DNA from: DAHUZL01 sp035533215
GTDB taxonomy: Bacteria > Chloroflexota > Dormibacteria > Aeolococcales > Bog-877
DNA: 51,825 bases
Reading direction: 5' to 3'
Assembly (NCBI GenBank): GCA_035533215.1
Contig: DATLUG010000038.1
Coordinates: 1 to 51,825 of the forward strand
The notes under the pieces were generated by a model. That model saw only the letters and a list, made by a program, of their open reading frames with translations. It was not told the origin of the DNA and did no database searches. Each line of letters begins with the position of its first letter. Position 1 is the stretch's first letter. Made by a program: the position numbers and the translations under genes. Shown one piece after another: positions 39,569 through 47,154 of this stretch.

Positions 39569-39715
39569 ATCAAGCGCACCTATCAGCCCAAGAAGCGATA
39601 CCGCCGCAAGACCCACGGGTTCCGGATCAGGATGGCCAGCCCCGGTGGCGTGCGCGTCCTCAAGGCCCGCCGCCGCAAGGGTCGGCGCCTGCTCACGCCC
39701 GCGCCGGTGCGGTGA
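39569..39715 (+). CDS. rpmH: 50S ribosomal protein L34, ATC start
   Basis: A 48-aa ribosomal protein. After the initiator the sequence is KRTYQPKKRYRRKTHGF, then RIRMASPGGVRVLKARRRKG and RRLLTP, a complete and unmistakable L34. The universal L34 N-terminus is Met-Lys-Arg-Thr-Tyr-Gln-Pro; here the Met position is an ATC codon. The only codons between the in-frame TGA at 39554 and Lys2 are GGA, GGC, CCT, TCC and ATC, so ATC is the only sensible initiator, 7 nt after AGGAGG. The stop overlaps the rnpA GTG as GTGA. A sequencing error turning ATG into ATC is the alternative. Being ATC-initiated and short, the gene would be missed by standard callers. Confidence 0.93.
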   Translation: MKRTYQPKKRYRRKTHGFRIRMASPGGVRVLKARRRKGRRLLTPAPVR

Positions 39716-40044
39716 AGCGGCGCCACCGCCTGCGTCGGTCGCGTGACTTCGCGGCGGTGCGGGCGGCGCGGATCGTCGCGGCTGGGCCCCTCCTTCGACT
39801 GCAGCGGCGGGACAATGGACTCGGCCATCCGCGCGTCGGCATCACCGTCGCCGCCCGCCTGGGTGGGGCGGTCCAGCGCAACCGCCTGCGCCGCCGCCTG
39901 CGGGCGATCGCGGCCGAGCGCCTCGATCGGCTGGCGTCCTGGGACCTGGTCGTGATCGCGACCCCGGCCGCCGCCGCGGCCGGCCCGGACCGGCTCGGGC
40001 GCGCCCTCGACGAGGTCCTGCGGGGGTGGGGAGCGGCGCCGTGA
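39712..40044 (+). CDS. rnpA: Ribonuclease P protein component
   Basis: A 110-aa protein that assists the RNase P RNA in 5' maturation of tRNA. KRRHRLRRSRDFAAVRAA is the family N-terminus, HPRVGITVAARLGGAVQRNRLRRRLRAI carries the conserved RNR basic motif, and DLVVIATPAAAA the C-terminal strand. GTG start coupled to rpmH; the stop is coupled to yidD. Confidence 0.94.
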   Translation: MKRRHRLRRSRDFAAVRAARIVAAGPLLRLQRRDNGLGHPRVGITVAARLGGAVQRNRLRRRLRAIAAERLDRLASWDLVVIATPAAAAAGPDRLGRALDEVLRGWGAAP

Positions 40045-40283
40045 CCCGGATCTCGCTGGCATTCCTGCGCGCCTATCGGGTGACCCTCGGACCGGTGTTC
40101 GGCCTGGTCAGCTCCTGCCGCTACCAGCCCACCTGCTCGCAGTACGCCTACGAGTCGATCCGGCTCCACGGCGCCCGCCGCGGGTGGTGGATGGGGATCC
40201 GCCGGATCGCGCGCTGCCATCCGTTCCACCCCGGCGGCTACGACCCCGTCCCGCTTCCCGAGGAGCGTCGCAGTGCACCTTAG
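40041..40283 (+). CDS. yidD: Membrane protein insertion efficiency factor YidD
   Basis: An 80-aa YidD protein. RISLAFLRAYRVTLGP, SSCRYQPTCSQYAYESIRLHGARRG and RIARCHPFHPGGYDPVP are the family motifs, with all three conserved Cys residues. The GTG at 40041 overlaps the rnpA stop as GTGA; a GTG/ATG at 40026 is less likely. It helps YidC-dependent insertion at the inner face of the membrane. Confidence 0.93.
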   Translation: MTRISLAFLRAYRVTLGPVFGLVSSCRYQPTCSQYAYESIRLHGARRGWWMGIRRIARCHPFHPGGYDPVPLPEERRSAP

Positions 40284-41316
40284 CCTGCTGGTGGCGAGCA
40301 GCTGGAACCCGGCCCTGCCGCCGCCGTCCAACCCCATCCTGGGGGTCTTCTTCTGGGTCCTGCTGACCCCGATCGCGGTCAGCCTCCAGTTCCTGTTCCA
40401 CGCCTTCCGCACCTTCGGCCCGACCCACCTGATCGGGGCCTTCGGGCTCGCCGTCATCGCCCTCACCCTGATCCTGCGGGGCCTGCTGTTCCCGCTCTTC
40501 CGGTACCAGATCCGCACCCAGCGCCGGCTCCAGCGGGAGCAGCAGGGGATCGCGCCGCAGCTCAACGAGCTGCGCAAGAAGTACAAGGCCGACCCGCGCC
40601 GACAGCAGCAGGAGATCATGGCGGTCTACAAGGAGCACGGCATCAGCCCGTTCGGTCAGCTGACCGGCTGCCTGCCCCTGCTGCTGCAGATGCCGATCAT
40701 CTATGCGCTCTACGGGTCGATCCACAAGCTCACCACCGTGCTCCACGGCGGCCTCTACTTCCTGTGGATCCCCGACCTCACCCGGACCCCCTTCCAGTCG
40801 GACCTGCTCGGGCATCCCCAGCTGATCATCGTGCCGCTCCTGGCTGGAGCGCTCACCTTCGTGCAGACCAAGATGATGGTCCAGCCGCAGCGTCCCGACA
40901 TGAGCGACCAGGAGCTCCAGATGTACAAGGTGAGCTCCCAGATGGCCTACCTGATGCCGGCGGTCATCGTGGTGGTGGCGCTCAACTTCCAGCAGGGGGT
41001 GGCGCTCTACTGGGTCACCCAGAGCCTGGTGATGATCGTGCAGCAGTACTTCATCGTCGGCTGGGGACAGATGCCGGTGCCGCGCTGGTTCCCGGGCTCA
41101 GGACAGCAGTCCGGCACCGGCGGCGCCGGCATGATCAAGGCGGTGGCGTCCGCGGGGGCGGTCGGACGCGCCGGCCTGATCAGCGAGGCGCAGGCGCGGG
41201 CGGCGGCGGGCGGTGACGGCCGCAAGGGGGGGACGGCCCCCCGCGCCAGCGGCGAGCGGGCCAGCGGCCCGAGCACCGGCGCACGGCGTCGACGGCGCGG
41301 CGGGCGGGGGCGATGA
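40273..41316 (+). CDS. yidC: Membrane protein insertase YidC
   Basis: A 347-aa Oxa1/YidC insertase of the short Gram-positive type. The first membrane segment (about 23-45) is followed by ALTLILRGLLFPLF with the conserved groove Arg. Next come the cytoplasmic hairpin YQIRTQRRLQREQQGIAP and LRKKYKADPRRQQQEIMAVYKEHGISPFGQLTGCLPLLLQMPI, then further membrane segments ending near WVTQSLVMIVQQYFIVG. The tail (about 280-347) is basic and disordered, ending ARRRRRGGRGR, suited to ribosome contact. GTG start, 11-nt overlap with yidD. No lipobox is seen, so not a lipoprotein form. Confidence 0.95.
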   Translation: MHLSLLVASSWNPALPPPSNPILGVFFWVLLTPIAVSLQFLFHAFRTFGPTHLIGAFGLAVIALTLILRGLLFPLFRYQIRTQRRLQREQQGIAPQLNELRKKYKADPRRQQQEIMAVYKEHGISPFGQLTGCLPLLLQMPIIYALYGSIHKLTTVLHGGLYFLWIPDLTRTPFQSDLLGHPQLIIVPLLAGALTFVQTKMMVQPQRPDMSDQELQMYKVSSQMAYLMPAVIVVVALNFQQGVALYWVTQSLVMIVQQYFIVGWGQMPVPRWFPGSGQQSGTGGAGMIKAVASAGAVGRAGLISEAQARAAAGGDGRKGGTAPRASGERASGPSTGARRRRRGGRGR

Positions 41317-42089
41317 GCGACCGGGCCCAGGTCGAGGCGACCGGCGCCACCGTCGACGAGGCGGTCGCCAGCGCCTGCGCGCAGGCGGGCTGGGACCCGG
41401 AGCGGGTGGAGGTGGAGGTCGTGACCGCGGGCCTGGTCTCGGCCCCGGGTGAGCACCTCGCCGGACGGGCGGCCCGCGTCGTGGTGCGTCCGCTCCCCGA
41501 GGCGGCGCCGCGGGCCCTCGCCTTCCTCCGCGGCCTGCTGGACCGGATGGCGATCGAGGCCGCGGTGACGGCGCACCGGGTGCCGGCGGCGCCGGCGGGC
41601 GCTGGCGAGGCCGCGCGCGCGGGCGCTCCGGACCCCGTGCTCCTCGAGGTGGAGGGCGAGGACCTCGGCGTCCTCATCGGCTGGCGGGGCGAGTCGCTGC
41701 GCTGCCTCCAAACGGTGGTGAACCTCGCCCTCGGGCCCGGTGCGGCCGGCTCCGCCACCGCCACGCCCGCCCCCACGTCCCCGGGCCCCGGCGGCGGGCC
41801 ACGGGTGATCGTCGATGTGGCCCGCTACCGCCGCCGTCGCGAGGAGCAGGTCGAGGCGATGGCGCTGCGATGGGCGCAGCGGGTCCGGCGAACCGGTGAG
41901 CCCCTGACGCTCGACCCGATGCCCCCGTACGAGCGGCGGGCCGTCCACCTGGCCCTCCTGGATGCGCCCGGCGTGCGCACCGAGAGCGAGGGGGTCGAGC
42001 CCGAGCGACGGGTGACGATCCTGCCCCAGGCGCCCCAGGCCGAGCCGCTGGACGGGGCTCGCGCGGACCGCGGGGTCGGGTGGTCCTGA
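41313..42089 (+). CDS. khpB: KhpB/Jag RNA-binding protein
   Basis: A 258-aa RNA-binding protein. The N-terminal Jag domain is visible (VEATGATVDEAVASACAQAGWDPERVEVEVV), then a KH domain with EGEDLGVLIGWRGESLRCLQ (GxxG loop) interrupted by an Ala/Pro/Gly insertion (about 145-165), and a C-terminal R3H domain (MPPYERRAVHLALLDAPGVRTESEG). Partners of KhpA control cell elongation and RNA levels in Gram-positives. The ATG overlaps the yidC stop as ATGA. The low-complexity insertion inside the KH region is unusual. Confidence 0.9.
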   Translation: MSDRAQVEATGATVDEAVASACAQAGWDPERVEVEVVTAGLVSAPGEHLAGRAARVVVRPLPEAAPRALAFLRGLLDRMAIEAAVTAHRVPAAPAGAGEAARAGAPDPVLLEVEGEDLGVLIGWRGESLRCLQTVVNLALGPGAAGSATATPAPTSPGPGGGPRVIVDVARYRRRREEQVEAMALRWAQRVRRTGEPLTLDPMPPYERRAVHLALLDAPGVRTESEGVEPERRVTILPQAPQAEPLDGARADRGVGWS

Positions 42090-42697
42090 GACCGCGCCGG
42101 TCGGGGGTGGGGGGTGCGGTCCTGACCTGCGGCCTGCTCGCCGGCTGCGCCCCGCAGCCGGCGCCGACCGTGATCCGGACCGACCCGGCGCGGCTCGTGC
42201 TCACCCTGTCCGAGCTCCCCTACCCGGGGTTCCAGGTGGCCGCCGCCACGCCGGACAGCGGGCGGCGGTCGAACCGTGCCGAGGCCGGCGGCAGCCCCGC
42301 GGTCCTGCACCGGCTGGAGCAGGAGGGGAGGACCACGGGGTACTCGGCCACCTACACCCGCGCGGTCCAGATCGCGTCCGCCGTCGGGCCCGTCGTGATC
42401 CAGAGCGTCGCCACCGCCTACCGGACCGACGGCGACGCCACCGCCGCGCTCGGCCGCGACGCGGCCGGGCTGGCCGGGGCCGGCGACACCCGGCTCTCGG
42501 CGGGCCGGGTGGGCCAGGCGGCGGTCGCCTTCACCAGCCAGCGCTCGGCGGCCCAGGTGACCTATGCGCAGTACGTCGTGGAGTGGCGGGAGCTGAACGT
42601 CGTCAACGCTGTCGTGGTCGAGGGCAACGCCCTCACCCTCGACCTGGGCTACGCCCTCACCCTCGCCCGCCTCCAGCAGCGGGGCGAGCACCCGTGA
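42080..42697 (+). CDS. Hypothetical lipoprotein
   Basis: A 205-aa protein with a lipoprotein signal: RPRRSGVGGAVLTCGLLAGC (Cys23). The mature part has no family I recognise. It has an LVLTLSELPYPGFQV opening, a YSATYTRAVQIASAVGPVVIQSVATAYRT segment and a NVVNAVVVEGNALTLDLGYALTLARLQQR tail that resembles the PknH_C/DUF3558-like alpha/beta sensor domains seen in other surface lipoproteins. GTG start 10 nt inside khpB; the stop is coupled to the M16 gene. Surface or membrane location is likely. Confidence 0.78.
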   Translation: MVLRPRRSGVGGAVLTCGLLAGCAPQPAPTVIRTDPARLVLTLSELPYPGFQVAAATPDSGRRSNRAEAGGSPAVLHRLEQEGRTTGYSATYTRAVQIASAVGPVVIQSVATAYRTDGDATAALGRDAAGLAGAGDTRLSAGRVGQAAVAFTSQRSAAQVTYAQYVVEWRELNVVNAVVVEGNALTLDLGYALTLARLQQRGEHP

Positions 42698-44106
42698 TCC
42701 GCCCGCCCGGCCGCCGGCGACCGCGCGCCGCCGCGGCTCACCTGGCCGGGTCGGCCCCGCGGCTGAGGTGGGAGGAGCGCGCGCTCCCGGGGGGTGGCCG
42801 GCTCCTGGTGACGCCGATGGCGGAGCGCGCGTCGGTCACTGTCTCCCTGCTGCTCGACGTCGGCTCCCGCCACGAGAGCCTGGCCCAGGCCGGCCTCTCC
42901 CACCTCCTCGAGCACATGGTCTTCAAGGGCACCCGTCGCTACCCCTCCGGCCGGGCGGTCTCGGAGGCGATCGAGGGCGTGGGCGGGGTGCTCAACGGCG
43001 GCACCGACAAGGAGGCGACGGTCTTCTGGGCCAAGGTGCCGGCGGCTCACGCCGAGCGGGCGGTCGACGTCCTGCTGGAGCTCGCCTTCGCGGCGGTCCT
43101 GGACCCCCTGGAACTGGCGAAGGAGCGGCGGGTCGTGCTCGAGGAGCTCCGGATGGTGCGCGACCAGCCCCAGGACCTGGTCAACGTCGACCTGGAGGCG
43201 GCCCTCTGGCCCGGGCACGCCCTGGGACGGGACCCGGGCGGCACGCCCGGGTCGGTCCGCCGGGCGACCGGGGACGACGTCGCCCGCCACCGCCGCCGCC
43301 ACTACCGGGCGGCCGCTCTCGTGGTCAGCATCGCCGGGGCCATCGAGGTCGACCGGGCCGCGCACCTGGTGGCGTCCCGGCTGGAAGCGCTCCTGGAGGC
43401 GGCCGGGTCGGCGCCGGTGGCCGGTCGGGCGGATGGGCCGGGCCCCGCCCGTCGGGCGGCGCCGGCCCGGCCGCTGGCCCCGGGGACGGCCGTCCACCTC
43501 CGCCACCGCCGCACCGAGCAGGCCCACTGCCTGGTGGCCCTGAGGGCCCCCTCGTACCTGGACCCGGACCGCACGGTGCTGGACGTCCTCAACGGCGTGC
43601 TCGGCGAGGGGATGAGCAGCCGGCTCTTCCTGGAGCTCCGCGAGGAGCGCGGGCTGGCCTATGACGTGGGCTCGTTCACGGTGAAGTTCAAGGACACGGG
43701 TGCCCTCGTCCTCGCCGTCGCCACCGAACCCGCCCAGGCGGAGGCGGCGGTGACCGGCGCCTGGCGCGAGCTCCACCGGCTCGCCGAGGAGCGGGTGCCC
43801 GGCCCCGAGCTCCGCAAGGTGCGGGAGTACCTCAAGGGGCGGCTCCTGCTCGGCGTCGAGGGCACCAGCGCGGTGAGCGACTTCGTCGGCCAGCAGGCGC
43901 TCCTGCTCGGGGCCCCCCGCTCGCCGGCGGAGCTGGTCGAGGCGATCGAGCGGGTGGACGCGGAGGCGGTGCGCGGACTGGCCGCCCGCCTCCTCGCCGC
44001 GGGCGCGGTGCGGGCGGCGATCGTGGGCCCGCTGCGGGACCCCGAGCCCTTCCGCGCGCTGCTGGAGGCGAACGGGACGAACATGAGCCAGGAGGCGAGC
44101 GCGTGA
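42694..44106 (+). CDS. M16-family zinc metalloprotease
   Basis: A 470-aa pitrilysin/MPP-like protease. The inverted zinc motif is HLLEH (about residues 70-74) in GLSHLLEHMVFKGTRRYPSG, with the distal Glu in ERRVVLEELRM about 76 residues later, so the enzyme should be active. NGGTDKEATVFWAKV and the C-terminal half with NGVLGEGMSSRLFLELREERGLAYDVGSF complete the two-domain single-chain form of processing proteases such as YmxG. The GTG start overlaps the lipoprotein stop as GTGA. The basic N-terminus lacks a hydrophobic signal, so it is cytoplasmic or peripheral. Confidence 0.9.
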   Translation: MIRPPGRRRPRAAAAHLAGSAPRLRWEERALPGGGRLLVTPMAERASVTVSLLLDVGSRHESLAQAGLSHLLEHMVFKGTRRYPSGRAVSEAIEGVGGVLNGGTDKEATVFWAKVPAAHAERAVDVLLELAFAAVLDPLELAKERRVVLEELRMVRDQPQDLVNVDLEAALWPGHALGRDPGGTPGSVRRATGDDVARHRRRHYRAAALVVSIAGAIEVDRAAHLVASRLEALLEAAGSAPVAGRADGPGPARRAAPARPLAPGTAVHLRHRRTEQAHCLVALRAPSYLDPDRTVLDVLNGVLGEGMSSRLFLELREERGLAYDVGSFTVKFKDTGALVLAVATEPAQAEAAVTGAWRELHRLAEERVPGPELRKVREYLKGRLLLGVEGTSAVSDFVGQQALLLGAPRSPAELVEAIERVDAEAVRGLAARLLAAGAVRAAIVGPLRDPEPFRALLEANGTNMSQEASA

Positions 44107-44561
44107 TGGAGCGGACCCTGGTGTTGGTCAAGCCGGACGGGGTCCAGCGGGGGCTGGTCGGTGAGCTGATCGCTCGGTTCGAGCGCCGGGGGCTTCGGCT
44201 CACCGGCCTCAAGCTGCTCCGGATCGACCGGGCGGTCGCGGAGCGTCACTACGCCGAGCACCGCGACAAGCCGTTCTTCGGCCAGGTGGTGGCGTTCGTG
44301 ACCTCCTCGCCGGTGGTGGCGATGGTGTGGGCGGGGCCGGGAGCCGTCCCGCTGGTGCGGGCGATGATGGGCGCGACCAACCCCAGGGAGGCCGCCCCGG
44401 GGACCATCCGCGGCGACCTCGGGGTCGACCTCGGACAGAATGTCGTCCACGGCTCCGACGGCGCGGAGCGCGCCGAGGAGGAGATCGCCCTCTTCTTCCG
44501 CCCCGAGGAGCTGATCGCCTGGGTGAGGGACGGGGAGCGCTGGATCCACGGCGCCGACTGA
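44106..44561 (+). CDS. ndk: Nucleoside diphosphate kinase
   Basis: A 151-aa NDK that balances NTP and dNTP pools by a phospho-His mechanism. RTLVLVKPDGVQRGLVGE is the start, HYAEHRDKPFFGQVVAFVTSSPVVAMV the mid region, GATNPREAAPGTIRGDLG the nucleotide loop, and QNVVHGSDGAERAEEEI contains the catalytic His115. The ATG at 44106 shares a base with the M16 TGA; a GTG one codon earlier is equally possible. It is the last gene of the rpmH run, followed by strong hairpins. Confidence 0.96.
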   Translation: MERTLVLVKPDGVQRGLVGELIARFERRGLRLTGLKLLRIDRAVAERHYAEHRDKPFFGQVVAFVTSSPVVAMVWAGPGAVPLVRAMMGATNPREAAPGTIRGDLGVDLGQNVVHGSDGAERAEEEIALFFRPEELIAWVRDGERWIHGAD

Positions 44562-44565
44562 GCGG

Positions 44566-44593
44566 GCGGCGGGGCGGGGTGCGCCCCCGCCGC
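44566..44593 (+). terminator. Hairpin after ndk (proximal)
   Basis: GCGGCGGGG (44566-44574) pairs with CCCCGCCGC (44585-44593) across a 10-nt loop, 4 nt after the ndk stop. No T-tract. Confidence 0.5.
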
Positions 44594-44621
44594 GGCACCG
44601 GGGACGTCGGCGCGGGCGAGT

Positions 44622-44652
44622 CCTCCGGCCCCGGCCGGCTCGGGGCCGGAGG
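44622..44652 (+). terminator. Hairpin after ndk (distal, 12-bp perfect stem)
   Basis: CCTCCGGCCCCG (44622-44633) and CGGGGCCGGAGG (44641-44652) form an uninterrupted 12-bp stem with a 7-nt loop. It separates the core rpmH operon from the accessory region. Confidence 0.65.
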
Positions 44653-44770
44653 CCCGACGGGGTCAGGCCGACGGCGTCCAGACGAACGGGGTGGTGGAGG
44701 AGACGATGTCCCATTCGATCCATCGAGCGCTGCGGGTGTCGCTCGAGCCGCTGCGGGAGGGCCGTGTGCC

Positions 44771-44786
44771 GTAGCAGAGATGCTAC
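44771..44786. promoter_or_regulatory. Inverted repeat before the antitoxin gene
   Basis: GTAGCA, GAGA, TGCTAC is a perfect 6-bp inverted repeat ending 9 nt before the antitoxin ATG. Phd/YefM-type antitoxins bind such sites to repress their own operon. Confidence 0.5.
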
Positions 44787-44795
44787 CCCGGTGGG

Positions 44796-45050
44796 ATGAC
44801 CGATATCCCCGCGCGTGAGCTCCGAAATGACGTCAGCGCCGTGCTCCGCCGGGTAGAACGCGGTGAGCACCTGAGGGTGACGGGAAGCGGTCGCCCCGTC
44901 GCCGAGCTGCTGCCGTTGCCGACGCGGCCAACGTCGATGGCCTGGGGTGCGTTCGTCCGGGACCGTGATCGGTGGCATGCCGATCCCGGACTGGCCCGGG
45001 TGCTGGCGGACCTTCTCCCCGGCACGACCGACGACCTCCCCGTGGCATGA
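44796..45050 (+). CDS. Phd/YefM-type antitoxin
   Basis: An 84-aa antitoxin. DIPARELRNDVSAVLRRVERGEHLRVTGSGRPVAELLPL is the Phd/YefM DNA-binding and dimerisation fold. The C-terminal part (DRDRWHADPGLARVLADLLPG) is the toxin-neutralising tail. The ATG has only a weak GGTGGG upstream. The stop overlaps the VapC start as ATGA, the usual arrangement of such pairs. Autorepression through the inverted repeat at 44771 is likely. Confidence 0.85.
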   Translation: MTDIPARELRNDVSAVLRRVERGEHLRVTGSGRPVAELLPLPTRPTSMAWGAFVRDRDRWHADPGLARVLADLLPGTTDDLPVA

Positions 45051-45493
45051 CCTCGGCCGGCGACGACGTCGATGGAGAGCTGGCGCTCGCCGACACCTCG
45101 CTCTTCATGGAAGCCGAGCCAGAGCGGCCACTCTCGTCTCGTCCGCCCGAGCATGTCGCAGTATCGGTGGTCACCGCCGGCGAGCTGCGCCTCGGCGTCC
45201 TGGCAGCACCAGACGGACCGACTCGGGCCCGGCGATTGGCCACCCGTTCGGTGGCGGCGGCGCTCCATCCCCTGCCGGTTGACGAGCAGGGTGCCCATGC
45301 GCGGGCCGCCCTCCGCCTGGCACTCCGGGATGCGGGCAGGCGGATGCGGATCAATGACGCGTGGATCGCCGCGACCGCCATCGCCAACGACCTGGCGCTC
45401 GCATCCCAGGACAGCGACTACGACGACATCCCCGGAGTCCGCGTCATACGGGTCTGCGGTCGGACCGCGCGGCACAAGACGCGCGAAGGGTGA
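45047..45493 (+). CDS. VapC-type PIN-domain toxin
   Basis: A 148-aa PIN ribonuclease. The acidic residues that hold Mg are visible: Asp in ELALADTSLFMEAE, Glu in VSVVTAGELRLGVL, Asp in MRINDAWIAATAIAND and Asp in ALASQDSDYDDI. The last part ends VRVIRVCGRTARHKTREG. The ATG overlaps the antitoxin stop by 4 nt. The set of catalytic acids is complete, so the toxin should be active. VapC toxins usually cleave tRNA or rRNA; the target here is unknown. Confidence 0.86.
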   Translation: MTSAGDDVDGELALADTSLFMEAEPERPLSSRPPEHVAVSVVTAGELRLGVLAAPDGPTRARRLATRSVAAALHPLPVDEQGAHARAALRLALRDAGRRMRINDAWIAATAIANDLALASQDSDYDDIPGVRVIRVCGRTARHKTREG

Positions 45494-45552
45494 AGGCGGC
45501 TCCACTCCGGTCGACCTGCTGCCGACCACACCGTCCTGAGCCGCACCGATGC

Positions 45553-46285
45553 TCGGCGGTTTTCGGGTGGTGGTGACGGCGACGAGACCGAGCCCCTCCA
45601 GGATGGGGCGGCTGGCGTCCGACGCATCGACCCGCGGGTGGCGGACGCCCCCGGCCACCCCAGCTGAGCACGGCGGGTGACGAGGGCCGGCTGGAGGCCG
45701 CAGCGGCCCCCTGCCGCCGTCGAGCCGCCCCACCACGCGCGCGCGAACGCCGTCCCGGGCGTGAACGCGAAGTGGGCCGTCACGGCCAGGCCGCCCGCCG
45801 CGGCCACGAAGACGGCGATCTGGTCGGGCTCACCGCGGACCCGAGCTACCAGATCCTCGGCCAGCCATCCCCAGTCCTCGCCCCCCACCTGGGAGTGCAT
45901 CGTCCGCCCCTGTCGCCGGCGTCGGTGGTCGGGAGCGCGACGACGCCCTCGGGCACCGGGGCCTCGTGGCGCGCCAGGTCCTCGGCCCGGCCGACCCGCA
46001 CCCTCTCGTCGGTCCCAGCTCCGGCGGTCGATCGTGGCCCCGGGTCTTCCACTCCACCGCCTCGCCGCGCGCGGCGAGGAACTCCCGCTTTCGGGTGACG
46101 AGCACGTCGAGCGGTTCCCCCTGGAGCCCGAGGTCCCGGGGGGCGCTGATGAAGCCGCGGGGCCGGCTCACGAGGCGCCCGATCGGCCCGTCGCGCTCGG
46201 CGCGGACCCCGTGGGGCAGGGTGGCCGCCTCCGCCGGGCGCAGCTGCTCGTCGTGCGCGGCCCGGAGCTGGTCGGGGTCGGGCAC
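45553..46285 (-). pseudogene. Decayed GNAT acetyltransferase
   Basis: Pieces of one GNAT protein are spread over three frames in the right order. From the GTG at 46285: DPDQLRAAHDEQLR through EAVEWKTRGHDRP (first frame); then PVPEGVVALPTTDAGD (second, shift near 46015); then WLAEDLVARVRGEPDQIAVFVAAAGG and FTPGTAFARAWWGGST (third, shift near 45900); then VDASDASRPILEGLGLVAVTTT (another shift near 45670). The last piece is the acetyl-CoA-domain end common in actinobacterial GNATs. At least three frameshifts make it nonfunctional. It lies between two accessory modules. Confidence 0.7.
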
Positions 46286-46372
46286 CCGGGGAGAATACCC
46301 GGAGGCGGCGGATCGCCCGGCCCGGTCGCTGGCCGAGCGGCCGCCCGCGGCCCGAGCTCGGGCCGGCACCGG

Positions 46373-46417
46373 TTGACACACCCCGGTCTCGCCGCCATAG
46401 TGCGTGGTGCACTATGG
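46373..46417 (+). promoter_or_regulatory. Promoter and palindromic operator of the PadR-ABC operon
   Basis: TTGACA (46373-46378, perfect -35), a 17-bp spacer and CATAGT (46396-46401, -10) form one of the best promoters in the window. CCATAGTGC (46395-46403), 5 nt, GCACTATGG (46409-46417) is a perfect 9-bp inverted repeat covering the -10 and the start codon. The predicted start of transcription near 46408 would leave a leader of only a few nt, so the mRNA is nearly leaderless. Confidence 0.75.
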
Positions 46418-47154
46418 CGATGGACAACACCAAGAGCCCCTCGCGAGATCTCCTCGCCCTCACCGTGCTCGCGCTGCTGAGCGAGCGACCGCTCCACCCG
46501 TACGCGATCCAGCGGACGATCCGCGATCGCCGCAAGGCGTTCGCCCTCGGCAGTGGGCGGGCGCTGTACCGGGCGGTGGAGCGGCTGGTGGCGGCCGGCT
46601 GGATCGAGCCTGCCGAGACGACCCGGGAGGGTCGCCGCCCCGAGCGCACCGCCTACCGCATCACCGACGCCGGCCGGGAGGAGCTCCAGAGCTGGCTCAG
46701 CGAGCTGGTCCAGACCATTCTCCCGGAGGCGCCCGTCTTCGAGTCGGTGACCAGCTTCCTCGGATACCTCGACCCCGCCGATGCGGCCCGCGCGCTTCGC
46801 CACCGGACCGTGGCCCTGCGGAGTCGCATCGCCTCGCTGGAGGTGGCGCGGAGCGAGCTCCAGCAGGGGCTCCGGCTCCCCCGCCTGGTCCTGCTGGAGC
46901 TGGAGGCCGAGCGCGCCCGCCTCCGGGCCGAGCTCAGCTGGGCGGCGGAAGTCGCCACCGACTTCGAGAGCGGGGCGCTGGCCGTCGACTGGAGCACCTG
47001 GTGGGCCGAGGGCGGCCAGGGCACCGCGCGCTGGCCGGGGACCGACGACCTCGAGCAGGTGCCGAACCCGCCCGGTCCCGCTGGGCTCCACCACCCGGAC
47101 GATCCGGGCCCGGTCCCGGCCATCCACCCCGACCGGGGAGGGCGACCCGCATGA
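46414..47154 (+). CDS. PadR-family transcriptional regulator
   Basis: A 246-aa PadR regulator. The winged helix covers about residues 8-90: RDLLALTVLALLSERPLHPYAIQRTIRDR, then GRALYRAVERLVAAGWIEPAET and GRRPERTAYRITDAGREELQSWL. The C-terminal helical part (about 95-200) is the dimerisation region, ending in a Pro/Asp-rich tail. Two ATGs (46414, 46420) are possible; the first lies inside the palindrome it presumably binds. It is coupled by ATGA to an ABC exporter, a common arrangement in which PadR represses the pump until a drug binds. Confidence 0.9.
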   Translation: MAMDNTKSPSRDLLALTVLALLSERPLHPYAIQRTIRDRRKAFALGSGRALYRAVERLVAAGWIEPAETTREGRRPERTAYRITDAGREELQSWLSELVQTILPEAPVFESVTSFLGYLDPADAARALRHRTVALRSRIASLEVARSELQQGLRLPRLVLLELEAERARLRAELSWAAEVATDFESGALAVDWSTWWAEGGQGTARWPGTDDLEQVPNPPGPAGLHHPDDPGPVPAIHPDRGGRPA

